Below are positions 6,762 through 13,411 of a DNA stretch of 16,811 nt, one piece after another. Made by a program: the position numbers and the translations under genes. The notes under the pieces are model-generated. The model was not told the origin of the DNA. It did no database searches and saw only the letters and a list, made by a program, of their open reading frames with translations. Numbering within the stretch: the stretch's first letter is position 1; each line of letters opens with the position of its first letter. The stretch comes from CAZRAL01 sp964598005 (GTDB lineage Bacteria > Pseudomonadota > Gammaproteobacteria > Burkholderiales > Usitatibacteraceae), in the NCBI GenBank assembly GCA_964598005.1, contig CAZRAL010000055.1, forward strand, positions 1 to 16,811. Reading direction: 5' to 3'.

Positions 6762-7037
6762 TTATTTGCAATCGTCCAGTGCTTGTTCGATCGTGCCGCT
6801 CAAACCCTCTGGCCTGGCAAGCTGGGCACGGCGTAAATCGCTGGTGGCCAGCGCGGCACGGGCTTCACTTTTTTCCAAATCCGTTTGTTTGCTGCCATCA
6901 TTGTTAATCTGGCCCGGTTTGGCCAGCACAATCTTGCATTTGCTTTCCGGTGCTGCTTCTACCTGCGTTGAGGGTAGAGTGGTGCATCCAGAAGTAAATA
7001 GTGACAGGAGGAAGAAAATAATTGATAGTGGTTTCAT
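6762..7037 (-). CDS. Small putative lipoprotein of unknown function
   Basis: The product is 91 residues, with an N-terminal hydrophobic stretch after MK and a cysteine at position 18 (LSLFTSGC), which reads as a lipoprotein signal with a slightly atypical lipobox. The rest is soluble, with a Lys/Glu/Ala-rich helix-prone middle and two further cysteines (C34 and C90) that could form a disulfide across the mature protein. The start is set at the ATG preceded by AAGGAG 6-8 nt upstream; the open frame extends 14 codons further without a better site. It converges on the M16 gene and diverges from the rpsF operon. I do not recognise the family. Likely an exported, membrane-anchored small protein. 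Confidence 0.65.
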   Translation of the reverse strand: MKPLSIIFFLLSLFTSGCTTLPSTQVEAAPESKCKIVLAKPGQINNDGSKQTDLEKSEARAALATSDLRRAQLARPEGLSGTIEQALDDCK

Positions 7038-7188
7038 GGTGGTCTCCTTAGGCAAATGTGCAAAAACAATAAAAGGCACAAAGGAGAAACTATCATACGC
7101 CGGTTACCCGATATCAACCATTTTAAGTGGGCTATAGATAGACACTCTTGTAAAGGCGGATGTCAGTTATCTCATCGCGCTGGTCTGG

Positions 7189-7214
7189 CGGTAAACTTGC
7201 ACGGTAAACTTGCA
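7189..7214. repeat. 13-bp tandem repeat CGGTAAACTTGCA x2
   Basis: Two exact adjacent copies, 7189-7201 and 7202-7214, lie about 25 nt upstream of the proposed -10 box of the rpsF operon. It could be a local duplication or a pair of regulator sites. Confidence 0.7.
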
Positions 7215-7236
7215 GCTTCTATTTTCCCCGCGTTTC

Positions 7237-7245
7237 TGCGATAAT
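7237..7245 (+). promoter_or_regulatory. Candidate extended -10 box for the rpsF operon
   Basis: TGC-GATAAT is five of six to the -10 consensus with the TGn extension. No good -35 is found at 17 bp. The position leaves a leader of about 105 nt before rpsF. Confidence 0.35.
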
Positions 7246-7357
7246 AACGCGCTTTTTGCAATTAAAGAATTGGCAAAACGGTTGCAAAGCCCGTCAAGCC
7301 TCAACCTTGCTTCACTGCGATGCGCATTGCAGGAAGCTTTATCCATAAGGAGATGAT

Positions 7358-7729
7358 ATGCGCCACTACGAGATTGTGTTTATTGTGCATCCCGATCAAA
7401 GCGAGCAGGTGCCCGCCATGATCGATCGCTATAAAGCCATGGTGGCCCAGGGCGGCGGAAAAATTCACCGCATCGAAGACTGGGGCCGTCGCCAGATGGC
7501 TTATCCCATTCAAAAGGTATTCAAGGCACATTATGTGCTGATGAATATCGAGATTAATCAAGCCACTTTTGACGAACTTGAACACGCATTTAAATTCAAC
7601 GATGCCGTATTACGGCATTTGACTGTCCAGAAAAGTGCTGCAGAAACGGGTCCATCACCCATGATGAAGGAAGAAAAATCCAAATCGGTTGATGTGAAGG
7701 AAGAGACCAAAGAAGCGGCTACAGTCTGA
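7358..7729 (+). CDS. rpsF: 30S ribosomal protein S6
   Basis: The 123-residue protein begins MRHYEIVFIVHPDQSEQ and contains the S6 hallmarks HRIEDWGRRQMAYPI and HYVLMNIE, the ferredoxin-like fold that pairs with S18 on the 30S platform. The C-terminus from about 95 is a charged, low-complexity Lys/Glu tail, common in S6. A good AAGGAG site precedes the ATG. It is the first gene of rpsF-priB-rpsR-rplI, and its TGA is one base from the priB start. Confidence 0.97.
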   Translation: MRHYEIVFIVHPDQSEQVPAMIDRYKAMVAQGGGKIHRIEDWGRRQMAYPIQKVFKAHYVLMNIEINQATFDELEHAFKFNDAVLRHLTVQKSAAETGPSPMMKEEKSKSVDVKEETKEAATV

Positions 7730-7730
7730 T

Positions 7731-8027
7731 TTGGCGCGTAATCAATTTGTACTTGATGGAGAAATAGCCAAATCCGACATCCTTCGCCATACGCCAGCGG
7801 GCGTGGCCTTTTCAAGTTTCACCTTGCGACATATTTCGCAGCAGCTTGAAAATGACCATCCGGTGACGATTAATGTGGAAATAGAGGTTGTGGTTTACGG
7901 TGCGCTGGCTGAACAAATGGCTGGCATCGAAGTAGGTAAAAAAATTTCCATCAAAGGTTTTTTGAATCGCAAGAGTCAATACAGCGGCGTGAATCGATTA
8001 CACGCTACCCAATTCAAATTTTTATAG
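7731..8027 (+). CDS. priB: Primosomal replication protein N (PriB)
   Basis: The 98-residue single OB-fold protein acts with PriA and DnaT-type factors to reload the helicase at stalled forks. Marks include NQFVLDGEI, the HTPAGVAFSSFTLRH strand pair and the C-terminal GFLNRKSQY. Start is TTG 7731, one base after the rpsF stop, with no strong Shine-Dalgarno of its own, so translation is probably coupled to rpsF. The position between rpsF and rpsR is the normal place for priB in beta- and gammaproteobacteria, which supports the assignment. Confidence 0.93.
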   Translation: MARNQFVLDGEIAKSDILRHTPAGVAFSSFTLRHISQQLENDHPVTINVEIEVVVYGALAEQMAGIEVGKKISIKGFLNRKSQYSGVNRLHATQFKFL

Positions 8028-8040
8028 AGAGATATTTATC

Positions 8041-8334
8041 ATGCCCCGTCCCGCACCCCGTCGTGGTGGCAAGTTCGACAAGAACAAAAAAGACCCGCGC
8101 AATAATCCGAATCGTGGTCTTTTCCGCCGCAAGAAATTCTGCCGTTTCACCGCCGAAGGCATCAAGGAAGTCGATTACAAGGATATCGGCATCCTGAAAG
8201 AATTCATCAATGAAAACGGCAAGATCATACCCGCCCGCATTACCGGCACCAAGGCGCGGTACCAGCGCCAACTGGGCGTAGCGATCAAGCGCGCGCGCTT
8301 TCTGGCCTTGTTGCACTATACCGATCTGCACTAA
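8041..8334 (+). CDS. rpsR: 30S ribosomal protein S18
   Basis: The 97-residue protein contains the S18 core FRRKKFCRFTAEGIKEVDYKD, ITGTKARYQRQL and VAIKRARFLALLHY. It is longer than the usual 75-80 residues because of a basic, Pro/Arg/Lys/Asn-rich N-terminal extension of about 27 residues, a kind of extension seen in some betaproteobacteria. AGAGAG lies about 8 nt before the ATG. S18 binds S6, the product of the first gene of this operon. Confidence 0.97.
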   Translation: MPRPAPRRGGKFDKNKKDPRNNPNRGLFRRKKFCRFTAEGIKEVDYKDIGILKEFINENGKIIPARITGTKARYQRQLGVAIKRARFLALLHYTDLH

Positions 8335-8355
8335 GCGGTAACAGGAGAAAAAATC

Positions 8356-8808
8356 ATGCAAATCATTCTGATGGAAAAAGTCATCAATCTCGGTTCTTTG
8401 GGCGATATAGTCAAGGTCAAAAACGGCTATGCGCGTAATTTTCTGATTCCGCAAGGCAAGGCCAAGCGGGCGACAGAGACCAACAAGGCTGAATTTGAAG
8501 CCAGGCGTGTTGAACTGGAAAAAAAGGCTACCGATACACTGACTGCGGCGCAGAGCCGGGCCGAAAAACTCGAAGGTTATCTGGTGCAAATCACCCAGAA
8601 AGCCGGTGTGGACGGCCGTTTGTTTGGTTCGGTCACCAACACCGATATTGCCGATGCGCTCAATGCCCAGGGTTTTGATGTGAAAAAAGGCGAAGTCATG
8701 CTGCCGAATGGCCCGTTGAAAATGATCGGTGACTATCCGCTGACGCTCACCTTGCATACCGATGTCAAAGCCACTATCACGGTATCGGTGCTGGGCGAAC
8801 ACGTTTAA
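8356..8808 (+). CDS. rplI: 50S ribosomal protein L9
   Basis: The 150-residue protein is of standard length. The N-terminal rRNA-binding domain reads MQIILMEKVINLGSLGDIVKVKNGYARNFLIP in overall pattern, followed by a long connecting helix (about 45-75) rich in Glu, Lys and Ala, and a C-terminal domain with the GRLFGSVTN motif. An AGGAG site lies 7-8 nt before the ATG. It is the last gene of the ribosomal operon, closed by a strong terminator. Confidence 0.97.
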   Translation: MQIILMEKVINLGSLGDIVKVKNGYARNFLIPQGKAKRATETNKAEFEARRVELEKKATDTLTAAQSRAEKLEGYLVQITQKAGVDGRLFGSVTNTDIADALNAQGFDVKKGEVMLPNGPLKMIGDYPLTLTLHTDVKATITVSVLGEHV

Positions 8809-8827
8809 TCTGCTTGGGTCGTATTTT

Positions 8828-8861
8828 AAAAGCCGCTGGTTCACCGACCAGCGGCTTTTTT
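8828..8861 (+). terminator. Intrinsic terminator after rplI
   Basis: AAAAGCCGCTGGT / ACCAGCGGCTTTT stem with a 6-nt loop, followed by T-rich sequence. It ends the rpsF-priB-rpsR-rplI operon. Confidence 0.93.
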
Positions 8862-8870
8862 ATTCATGGC

Positions 8871-8890
8871 TTATCCACAGGATATGCACA
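8871..8890 (+). promoter_or_regulatory. Two adjacent DnaA-box-like sites upstream of dnaB
   Basis: TTATCCACA (8871-8879) is a perfect match to the DnaA box TTATNCACA. ATATGCACA (8882-8890) follows after two bases with one mismatch. They lie about 100 bp before the dnaB start, in the short promoter region after the rplI terminator, where DnaA could regulate dnaB. There are too few boxes and no AT-rich unwinding tract to suggest an origin. Confidence 0.6.
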
Positions 8891-8900
8891 CTATTGTCCG

Positions 8901-8929
8901 TTGATGCATAAGCGACTTAAGCGCAAAAT
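8901..8929 (+). promoter_or_regulatory. Candidate promoter for dnaB
   Basis: TTGATG (-35, 8901-8906) and CAAAAT (-10, 8924-8929) are 17 bp apart. The match is only fair, but it lies between the DnaA-like sites and the dnaB start and downstream of a terminator, so a promoter is needed hereabouts. Confidence 0.35.
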
Positions 8930-8987
8930 GATGCGAATTCGAATTTCATTCGTCTGTCCGCTTCATTAATCGTTATTTCATTTTCCT

Positions 8988-10391
8988 ATGGCAGCTAACC
9001 CCATCCTTATTCCTTCGTATTCGCAAGATTCGCAAATCGCGGCGATCAAACTTCCCCCGCATTCCATCGAAGCCGAACAATCGGTTATCGGTGGGCTGCT
9101 CCTCAATAATGAAGCGTGGGACAAAATTGGCGATATGGTCAGCGAAGAGGATTTTTATCGCGATGACCACCGGCATATTTATCACCACGTTTCCAAACTG
9201 ATCGAAGCCAACAAACCGGCCGATGTATTGACGGTAGCCGAATCCTTGCAGTTGAGTGGCGGGTTGCAAGGCATAGGCGGCATTGGCTACTTGCAAAGTC
9301 TGGCTCAAGGTACGCCGAGTGCAGCCAATATCCGACTCTATGCCGAAATCGTGCGCGAACGCGCCATCATGCGTGCGCTGGCGCGCATCGGCGAGCAAAT
9401 TGCCGACGATGCCTATACGCCGAACGGTCGTGAGGCGCGGCAACTGCTCGACGAAGCCGAAAAGAGAATATTCGATATTGCCGAAATGGGCCGCAAGCAG
9501 GGCTCCGGCTTTCAATCCATGTCGCATCTGCTGGCCGAGGTGATGGAGCGGCTCGACGAGCTTTCCAAAAATCCATCAGCGGTAACCGGCGTATCGACCG
9601 GTTTCAAGGATCTGGATAAAATGACTTCCGGCATGCATCCCGGCGATTTGATCATTGTCGCGGGACGCCCCAGCATGGGGAAAACCGCTTTTTCGCTCAA
9701 TATCGCTCAGGACGTTGGACTGGTCACCAAGTTACCCGTCTTCATTTTTAGTATGGAAATGGGCGGAACCCAGATTGCTTCGCGCCTGTTAAGCTCAGTG
9801 GCATGTGTTGATCAGCAGAAGGTCAGAACCGGACGTCTGGAAAATGGCGATTGGGATCAGCTCAATACTGCGCTGGTCAAATTGAACGACGCACCGATAC
9901 AAATCGACGAAACGCCGGGGCTTAACGCCCTGGAACTGCGCGCGCGCGCGCGCCGCATGCACCGTCAATATGGCGGGGTGGGTTTGATCGTTGTCGATTA
10001 TCTGCAATTGATGAGTGCCACGGGTAGTGGGGAAAACCGGGCCACCGAAATTTCCGAAATATCGCGCTCGCTCAAAGCGCTGGCCAAGGAACTGAAAGTG
10101 CCCGTCATCGCACTTTCGCAGCTTAATCGCAGCGTTGAACAACGCGATGTGAAAAAGCCGGTGATGTCCGATCTGCGTGAATCGGGGGCTATCGAACAGG
10201 ATGCTGATGTCATTCTGTTTTTGTACCGCGATGAAGTGTATGCCAAGACCGAAGAAGAAAAAGATCAGTTACGCGGCAAGGCGGAAGTCATCATCGCCAA
10301 GCAGCGGAACGGGCCGATCGGAACGATTCCGCTTACCTTCAGAGGCCAATTTACGCGCTTTGAAAACGCCGCCCACGGTACAGGGTATTAA
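8988..10391 (+). CDS. dnaB: Replicative DNA helicase DnaB
   Basis: The 467-residue protein is the hexameric 5'-3' fork helicase. The N-terminal collar domain starts PPHSIEAEQSVIGGLLLN (about 25-125), followed by a linker and the RecA-like motor from about 190. Walker A is AGRPSMGKT with K232-T233, Walker B lies around D337 in VVDYLQLM, and later motifs include ALSQLNRSVEQR, SDLRESGAIEQDADVI and IIAKQRNGPIGT. Length and motifs are normal. The ATG has no clear Shine-Dalgarno site. A 16-nt alternating GC tract (9938-9953) encodes part of an Arg-Ala run. The last base of its TAA stop coincides with the edge of the mobile element that now separates it from alr. Confidence 0.97.
   Translation: MAANPILIPSYSQDSQIAAIKLPPHSIEAEQSVIGGLLLNNEAWDKIGDMVSEEDFYRDDHRHIYHHVSKLIEANKPADVLTVAESLQLSGGLQGIGGIGYLQSLAQGTPSAANIRLYAEIVRERAIMRALARIGEQIADDAYTPNGREARQLLDEAEKRIFDIAEMGRKQGSGFQSMSHLLAEVMERLDELSKNPSAVTGVSTGFKDLDKMTSGMHPGDLIIVAGRPSMGKTAFSLNIAQDVGLVTKLPVFIFSMEMGGTQIASRLLSSVACVDQQKVRTGRLENGDWDQLNTALVKLNDAPIQIDETPGLNALELRARARRMHRQYGGVGLIVVDYLQLMSATGSGENRATEISEISRSLKALAKELKVPVIALSQLNRSVEQRDVKKPVMSDLRESGAIEQDADVILFLYRDEVYAKTEEEKDQLRGKAEVIIAKQRNGPIGTIPLTFRGQFTRFENAAHGTGY
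9938..9953. repeat. (GC)8 dinucleotide tract inside dnaB
   Basis: Sixteen bases of alternating G and C encode part of ELRARARRM. A dinucleotide tract in an essential gene is a potential slippage or Z-DNA-prone site, though the arginine-rich sequence itself is normal for the family. Confidence 0.85.
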
Positions 10392-10422
10392 GGAACCTCT
10401 GATTGAATCCTCCATGAGCCGC

Positions 10423-10526
10423 GTTTTGACAAGAATAGTCCAGATTCAAGGCATGCGACGAAAGTCATATCCAGTGATATGAAGCCAAGGAGCATAACGA
10501 TGAAGATGGGCTATTCTTGTCAAAAC
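10423..10526. repeat. Exact 16-bp inverted repeat enclosing a hairpin inside the MITE
   Basis: GTTTTGACAAGAATAG (10423-10438) pairs perfectly with CTATTCTTGTCAAAAC (10511-10526). Inside it TCATATC-CAGT-GATATGA (10465-10482) forms a 7-bp hairpin. This could be a second set of terminal repeats of a nested element, or a structured RNA domain. Confidence 0.8.
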
Positions 10527-10580
10527 CCGCATGGGCGCTGGCGCAGTTGTCAAATTCGCGGGCGGTCTGCTGTGTTGCAG

Positions 10581-10740
10581 TGCTTGCGAAGGGGAACGGC
10601 CATTCGCAAGCACCACGCCTTGCACGGGCTTGCGGACGCGAAGAGCAGGGCCCCGGCTTCGCCGGGATGCGACGCGGAGCAAGCCCCATTGGCCCGCCTT
10701 CACGGCTTGGCTTCGCCACGCTTTCGTGTCCGGCGGGCCA
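10581..10740. repeat. Run of three hairpins in the GC-rich half of the MITE
   Basis: Perfect stems in order: TGCTTGCGAA / TTCGCAAGCA (10581-10590 with 10603-10612), CCCGGC-TTC-GCCGGG (10652-10666) and TGGCCCGCC / GGCGGGCCA (10690-10698 with 10732-10740). None is followed by a T-run, so none is an obvious terminator. Transcribed between dnaB and alr, this would be a heavily folded spacer. Confidence 0.75.
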
Positions 10741-10779
10741 TCCCGGAAAACCGAGCGCGCGGCCATGTGGGATTTAATC

Positions 10780-10784
10780 AGAGG
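10780..10784 (+). promoter_or_regulatory. Ribosome binding site of alr supplied by the MITE end
   Basis: AGAGG lies inside the right terminal repeat, 8 nt before the alr ATG. No other purine-rich site is near, so the mobile element appears to provide the Shine-Dalgarno site for alr. Confidence 0.6.
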
Positions 10785-10792
10785 TTCCTTTA

Positions 10793-11893
10793 ATGTCTCG
10801 GCCCATCCGTGCCGAGTTATCCGCTTCGGCGCTGCGCCATAATTACCGGCTCGCCAAGTCTCTGGCGCCACATTCGAAGGTACTTGCAGTAGTCAAAGCG
10901 AATGCCTATGGTCATGGCCTGACCTTTGCGCAAAAAGCCTTAGGCGAGGTGGATGGATACGCCACGCTTGAACTCGACAGCGCCGTAAAGTTGCGCGCCT
11001 TGCGCGTAGATGTTCCTATCCTGATGTTGGAAGGCTTTTTTGGCGAAGATGAATTGCCTGTATTTGCGCAACAACGATTGACCGCTGTGCTGCACAGCAC
11101 CATACAGGTAGGCCAATTGGCTCAGGCCAACCTGACGCGACCCCTCGATACGTTCATCAAAATCAATACTGGGATGAATCGTTTGGGGCTGGCCGATGTG
11201 GGCATTCGTTATGCGCTGGGTATGTGTCTGGGGAAAAATTTTGGCGCAACCACCTTGATGAGCCATTTTGCTTGCGCGGATTCAGGCGTAGGGATGGCGG
11301 AACAACTCAGTGAATTCATGCATTGGGAAAAAATCGCGCGGCAAACTTTAGCCCCCAAGCCGTTGATGGCCAGTCTTGCCAATTCCGCTGCGTTGCTGCG
11401 TCACCCGGAAACCCACCGCGATTGGGTGCGCCCCGGCATCATGCTTTATGGTTCTTCGCCATTCGAAGACCTTACTGCGGCCAGGCTCGATCTGAAACCG
11501 GTCATGACCTTGCGCAGTGAAATTATTGCCGTGCAGACGCTGGAAGCAGGTCAGGCAGTGGGTTACGGTGCCACATTTCAAGCCAGAAAGCGCATGCGCA
11601 TCGGCGTGGTGGCCTGCGGCTATGCCGATGGTTACCCGCGCCACGCACCAGGGACTGTTGACGTGGGCACCCCCGTATTGGTCAACGGTAAACGGACGCG
11701 TACTGTCGGGCGGGTTTCCATGGATATGCTAACCGTCGATCTTACTGAGATGCCGTTTGCCAATCCCGGATCCCCGGTTACATTATGGGGTGAAGGATTG
11801 CCGATCGATGAGGTGGCGCGCGCGGCGGGAACGATCAGTTACGAATTGATGTGCGCCTTGGGGCACAGAGTGCCTGTATTAGAGATCGACTAA
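10793..11893 (+). CDS. alr: Alanine racemase
   Basis: The 366-residue PLP enzyme interconverts L- and D-alanine for peptidoglycan. The PLP lysine is K35 in VVKANAYGHG, the catalytic tyrosine on the other face is probably Y258 in AVGYGATF, and further marks are KINTGMNRLG, SMDMLTVDLT and the C-terminal YELMCALGHRVP. Fold order is the N-terminal TIM barrel (to about 235), then the beta domain. ATG 10793 fits the family N-terminus (RPIRAELSASALRHNYRL). Upstream is the 399-bp mobile element; before that insertion the start overlapped the dnaB stop. radA follows after 3 nt, so the two are co-transcribed. Confidence 0.96.
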   Translation: MSRPIRAELSASALRHNYRLAKSLAPHSKVLAVVKANAYGHGLTFAQKALGEVDGYATLELDSAVKLRALRVDVPILMLEGFFGEDELPVFAQQRLTAVLHSTIQVGQLAQANLTRPLDTFIKINTGMNRLGLADVGIRYALGMCLGKNFGATTLMSHFACADSGVGMAEQLSEFMHWEKIARQTLAPKPLMASLANSAALLRHPETHRDWVRPGIMLYGSSPFEDLTAARLDLKPVMTLRSEIIAVQTLEAGQAVGYGATFQARKRMRIGVVACGYADGYPRHAPGTVDVGTPVLVNGKRTRTVGRVSMDMLTVDLTEMPFANPGSPVTLWGEGLPIDEVARAAGTISYELMCALGHRVPVLEID

Positions 11894-11896
11894 AAA

Positions 11897-13261
11897 ATGG
11901 CCAAGCCAAAAACTATCTACACGTGCACCGAATGCGGTGGCCAAAGCCCCAAATGGCAGGGGCAATGTGCGCATTGCCAAGCATGGAATACGCTGATTGA
12001 AACCGTGGTGGAAGCGCTAGGAGGCAACCGCTTTGCCACGCTGGCTGGTGTGCACGGCGAACGCGGACAGGTGCTCAATCTAAGTAAAGTCAAAAGTGCG
12101 GATATTCCGCGCCAGCCTACGGGAATTGGGGAATTCGATCGCGTGCTGGGCGGTGGTCTGGTGAGTGGCGGCATTGTGCTGATCGGCGGTGATCCGGGTA
12201 TCGGCAAATCCACCCTGTTGTTGCAAGTCCTGTGTGCGATTTCAACCTCCTGTAGTGTTTTATATGTAAGTGGTGAAGAGTCGCCCCAGCAAATTGCGAT
12301 GCGGGCAAATCGTTTGGCGCTCGATACCCACGATGTTAAATTGCTTGCCGAAATTGAGCTGGAAAAAATCCAGGCTACCCTTGCCGCCGAAAAGCCGCAG
12401 GTCGCCGTAATCGATTCCATCCAAACCGTTTATTCCGCGGCACTCACCTCGGCCCCGGGTTCGGTTGCGCAGGTGCGCGAATGTGCGGCGCACCTCACGC
12501 GTTTTGCGAAATCCACAGGCACTACGGTTGTTCTGGTCGGGCATGTCACCAAGGAGGGCGCACTGGCTGGCCCGCGCGTGCTGGAGCATATGGTCGATAC
12601 GGTATTGTATTTCGAAGGCGATGCCCATTCGTCGTTCCGTCTCATTCGCGCAGTCAAGAACCGTTTTGGGGCCGTGAACGAAATCGGCGTTTTTGCCATG
12701 ACCGAAAAGGGCTTGCGCGAAGTCACCAACCCATCAGCGATGTTTCTTTCCCAGCACAGCAATAATGTGGCCGGCAGTTGTGTCATGGTGACTCAGGAAG
12801 GAACACGCCCCTTGCTGGTGGAAATTCAGGCCCTGGTCGATGAAGCACACCTCAACCCCAAACGGCTCTCGGTCGGGCTTGAACAGAACCGGCTGGCGAT
12901 GTTGTTGGCGGTGCTGCATCGCCATGCGGGCATTGCCTGCTTTGATCAGGATGTATTCATCAATGCTGTCGGAGGGGTAAAGATCGACGAGCCAGGGGCG
13001 GATCTTGCCGTGCTGCTCGCCATCGTTTCCAGCTTGAAAAACAAGCCGTTGCCGGCTAAACATGTAGTTTTCGGCGAAGTTGGCCTGGCAGGAGAGGTGC
13101 GTCCAGTGCAGCGTGGTCAGGAACGTTTGCGCGAAGCCGCCAAGCTAGGGTTTACCTATGCCATTGTGCCAAAAGCCAATAAACCAAAGCAAAAAATAGA
13201 AGGCATGGAGATTATTGGAGTGGAGCGAGTAGAGCAGGCGGTAGAATATTGCCGGAGATAA
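11897..13261 (+). CDS. radA: DNA repair protein RadA (Sms)
   Basis: The 454-residue protein is a DnaB-like, RecA-related ATPase that promotes branch migration in recombinational repair. Order of features: C4 zinc finger (C10, C13, C24, C27 in CTECGGQSPKWQGQCAHC), Walker A GGDPGIGKST (K104), the RadA-specific KNRFG motif at 254-258, then a Lon-protease-like C-terminal domain without need for catalytic activity (VGGVKIDEPGADLAVLLAI, FGEVGLAGEVRPV). Length is normal. It starts 3 nt after alr with little room for its own promoter. Downstream is an AT-rich region with a LexA-like palindrome, starting 4 bp after the stop. Confidence 0.97.
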   Translation: MAKPKTIYTCTECGGQSPKWQGQCAHCQAWNTLIETVVEALGGNRFATLAGVHGERGQVLNLSKVKSADIPRQPTGIGEFDRVLGGGLVSGGIVLIGGDPGIGKSTLLLQVLCAISTSCSVLYVSGEESPQQIAMRANRLALDTHDVKLLAEIELEKIQATLAAEKPQVAVIDSIQTVYSAALTSAPGSVAQVRECAAHLTRFAKSTGTTVVLVGHVTKEGALAGPRVLEHMVDTVLYFEGDAHSSFRLIRAVKNRFGAVNEIGVFAMTEKGLREVTNPSAMFLSQHSNNVAGSCVMVTQEGTRPLLVEIQALVDEAHLNPKRLSVGLEQNRLAMLLAVLHRHAGIACFDQDVFINAVGGVKIDEPGADLAVLLAIVSSLKNKPLPAKHVVFGEVGLAGEVRPVQRGQERLREAAKLGFTYAIVPKANKPKQKIEGMEIIGVERVEQAVEYCRR

Positions 13262-13265
13262 AAAT

Positions 13266-13285
13266 TACTGTTTCTCTATACAGTT
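13266..13285 (+). promoter_or_regulatory. Candidate LexA (SOS) box
   Basis: TACTGTTTCTCTATACAGTT carries the CTGT-N8-ACAG core of the gammaproteobacterial LexA operator, which many betaproteobacteria also use. It lies in the AT-rich region between radA and the small gene at 13412, about 130 bp before that start. It could also act as a weak hairpin after radA. Confidence 0.45.
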
Positions 13286-13331
13286 AATTAAATTAAAAAA
13301 ATTTGAACCAAAAATATCAATTATCCGACTT

Positions 13332-13349
13332 ATGTGACATATCGCACAT
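13332..13349 (+). promoter_or_regulatory. CRP/FNR-type palindrome upstream of the small gene
   Basis: ATGTGACATATCGCACAT is an 18-bp near-palindrome with TGTGA and GCACA half sites six bases apart, one change from the CRP consensus. It is centred about 70 bp before the ATG of the 88-residue protein, a plausible activator position. Confidence 0.45.
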
Positions 13350-13411
13350 TGATTTTTATTTATGTGTGGAGCAATATAGGAAAACCTCAACTCCACTGGA
13401 GGATACAGATC

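Larger units (their letters stand above)
7038..7357. other. 320-bp divergent control region before the rpsF operon
   Basis: No gene is visible here. It holds the control sequences of the minus-strand lipoprotein gene and the leader of the ribosomal operon. Contents are a 13-bp exact tandem repeat (7189-7214), an extended -10-like box (7237-7245), a T-run with CGCGC before it near 7250, and the rpsF ribosome binding site AAGGAG (about 7348). In several bacteria the leader of this operon binds the S6:S18 complex for autoregulation; I could not identify that motif with confidence. Confidence 0.6.
10391..10789. mobile_element. 399-bp MITE-like element between dnaB and alr
   Basis: Terminal inverted repeats: the left end starts aGGAACCTCTGATTGAATCC (10391-10410), and the right end is the complement of GGAACCTCTGATTAAATCC, at 10770-10788. 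A TTA flanks both sides (10388-10390 and 10790-10792); it could also be a 4-bp TTAA duplication with one extra T on the right. Removing the insert gives GGGTATTAATGTC, in which the dnaB TAA overlaps the alr ATG. No transposase is encoded; open frames through it are unrecognised and run out into alr. The interior is GC-rich and packed with inverted repeats. The TIR sequence and YTAR-like target fit the IS5 group, but I could not confirm this. Confidence 0.85.

Noticed and set aside
8862..8987. Replication origin suggested by DnaA boxes
   Set aside because: Only two boxes, no AT-rich unwinding repeats, and no dnaA, dnaN or gyrB nearby; promoter control of dnaB is simpler.
10446..10871. 141-residue minus-strand frame, and plus-strand frames at 10479-10842, across the dnaB-alr spacer
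   Set aside because: They run through inverted repeats and over the terminal repeat into alr; they are compositional open frames of a GC-rich element without ribosome binding sites or recognisable domains.
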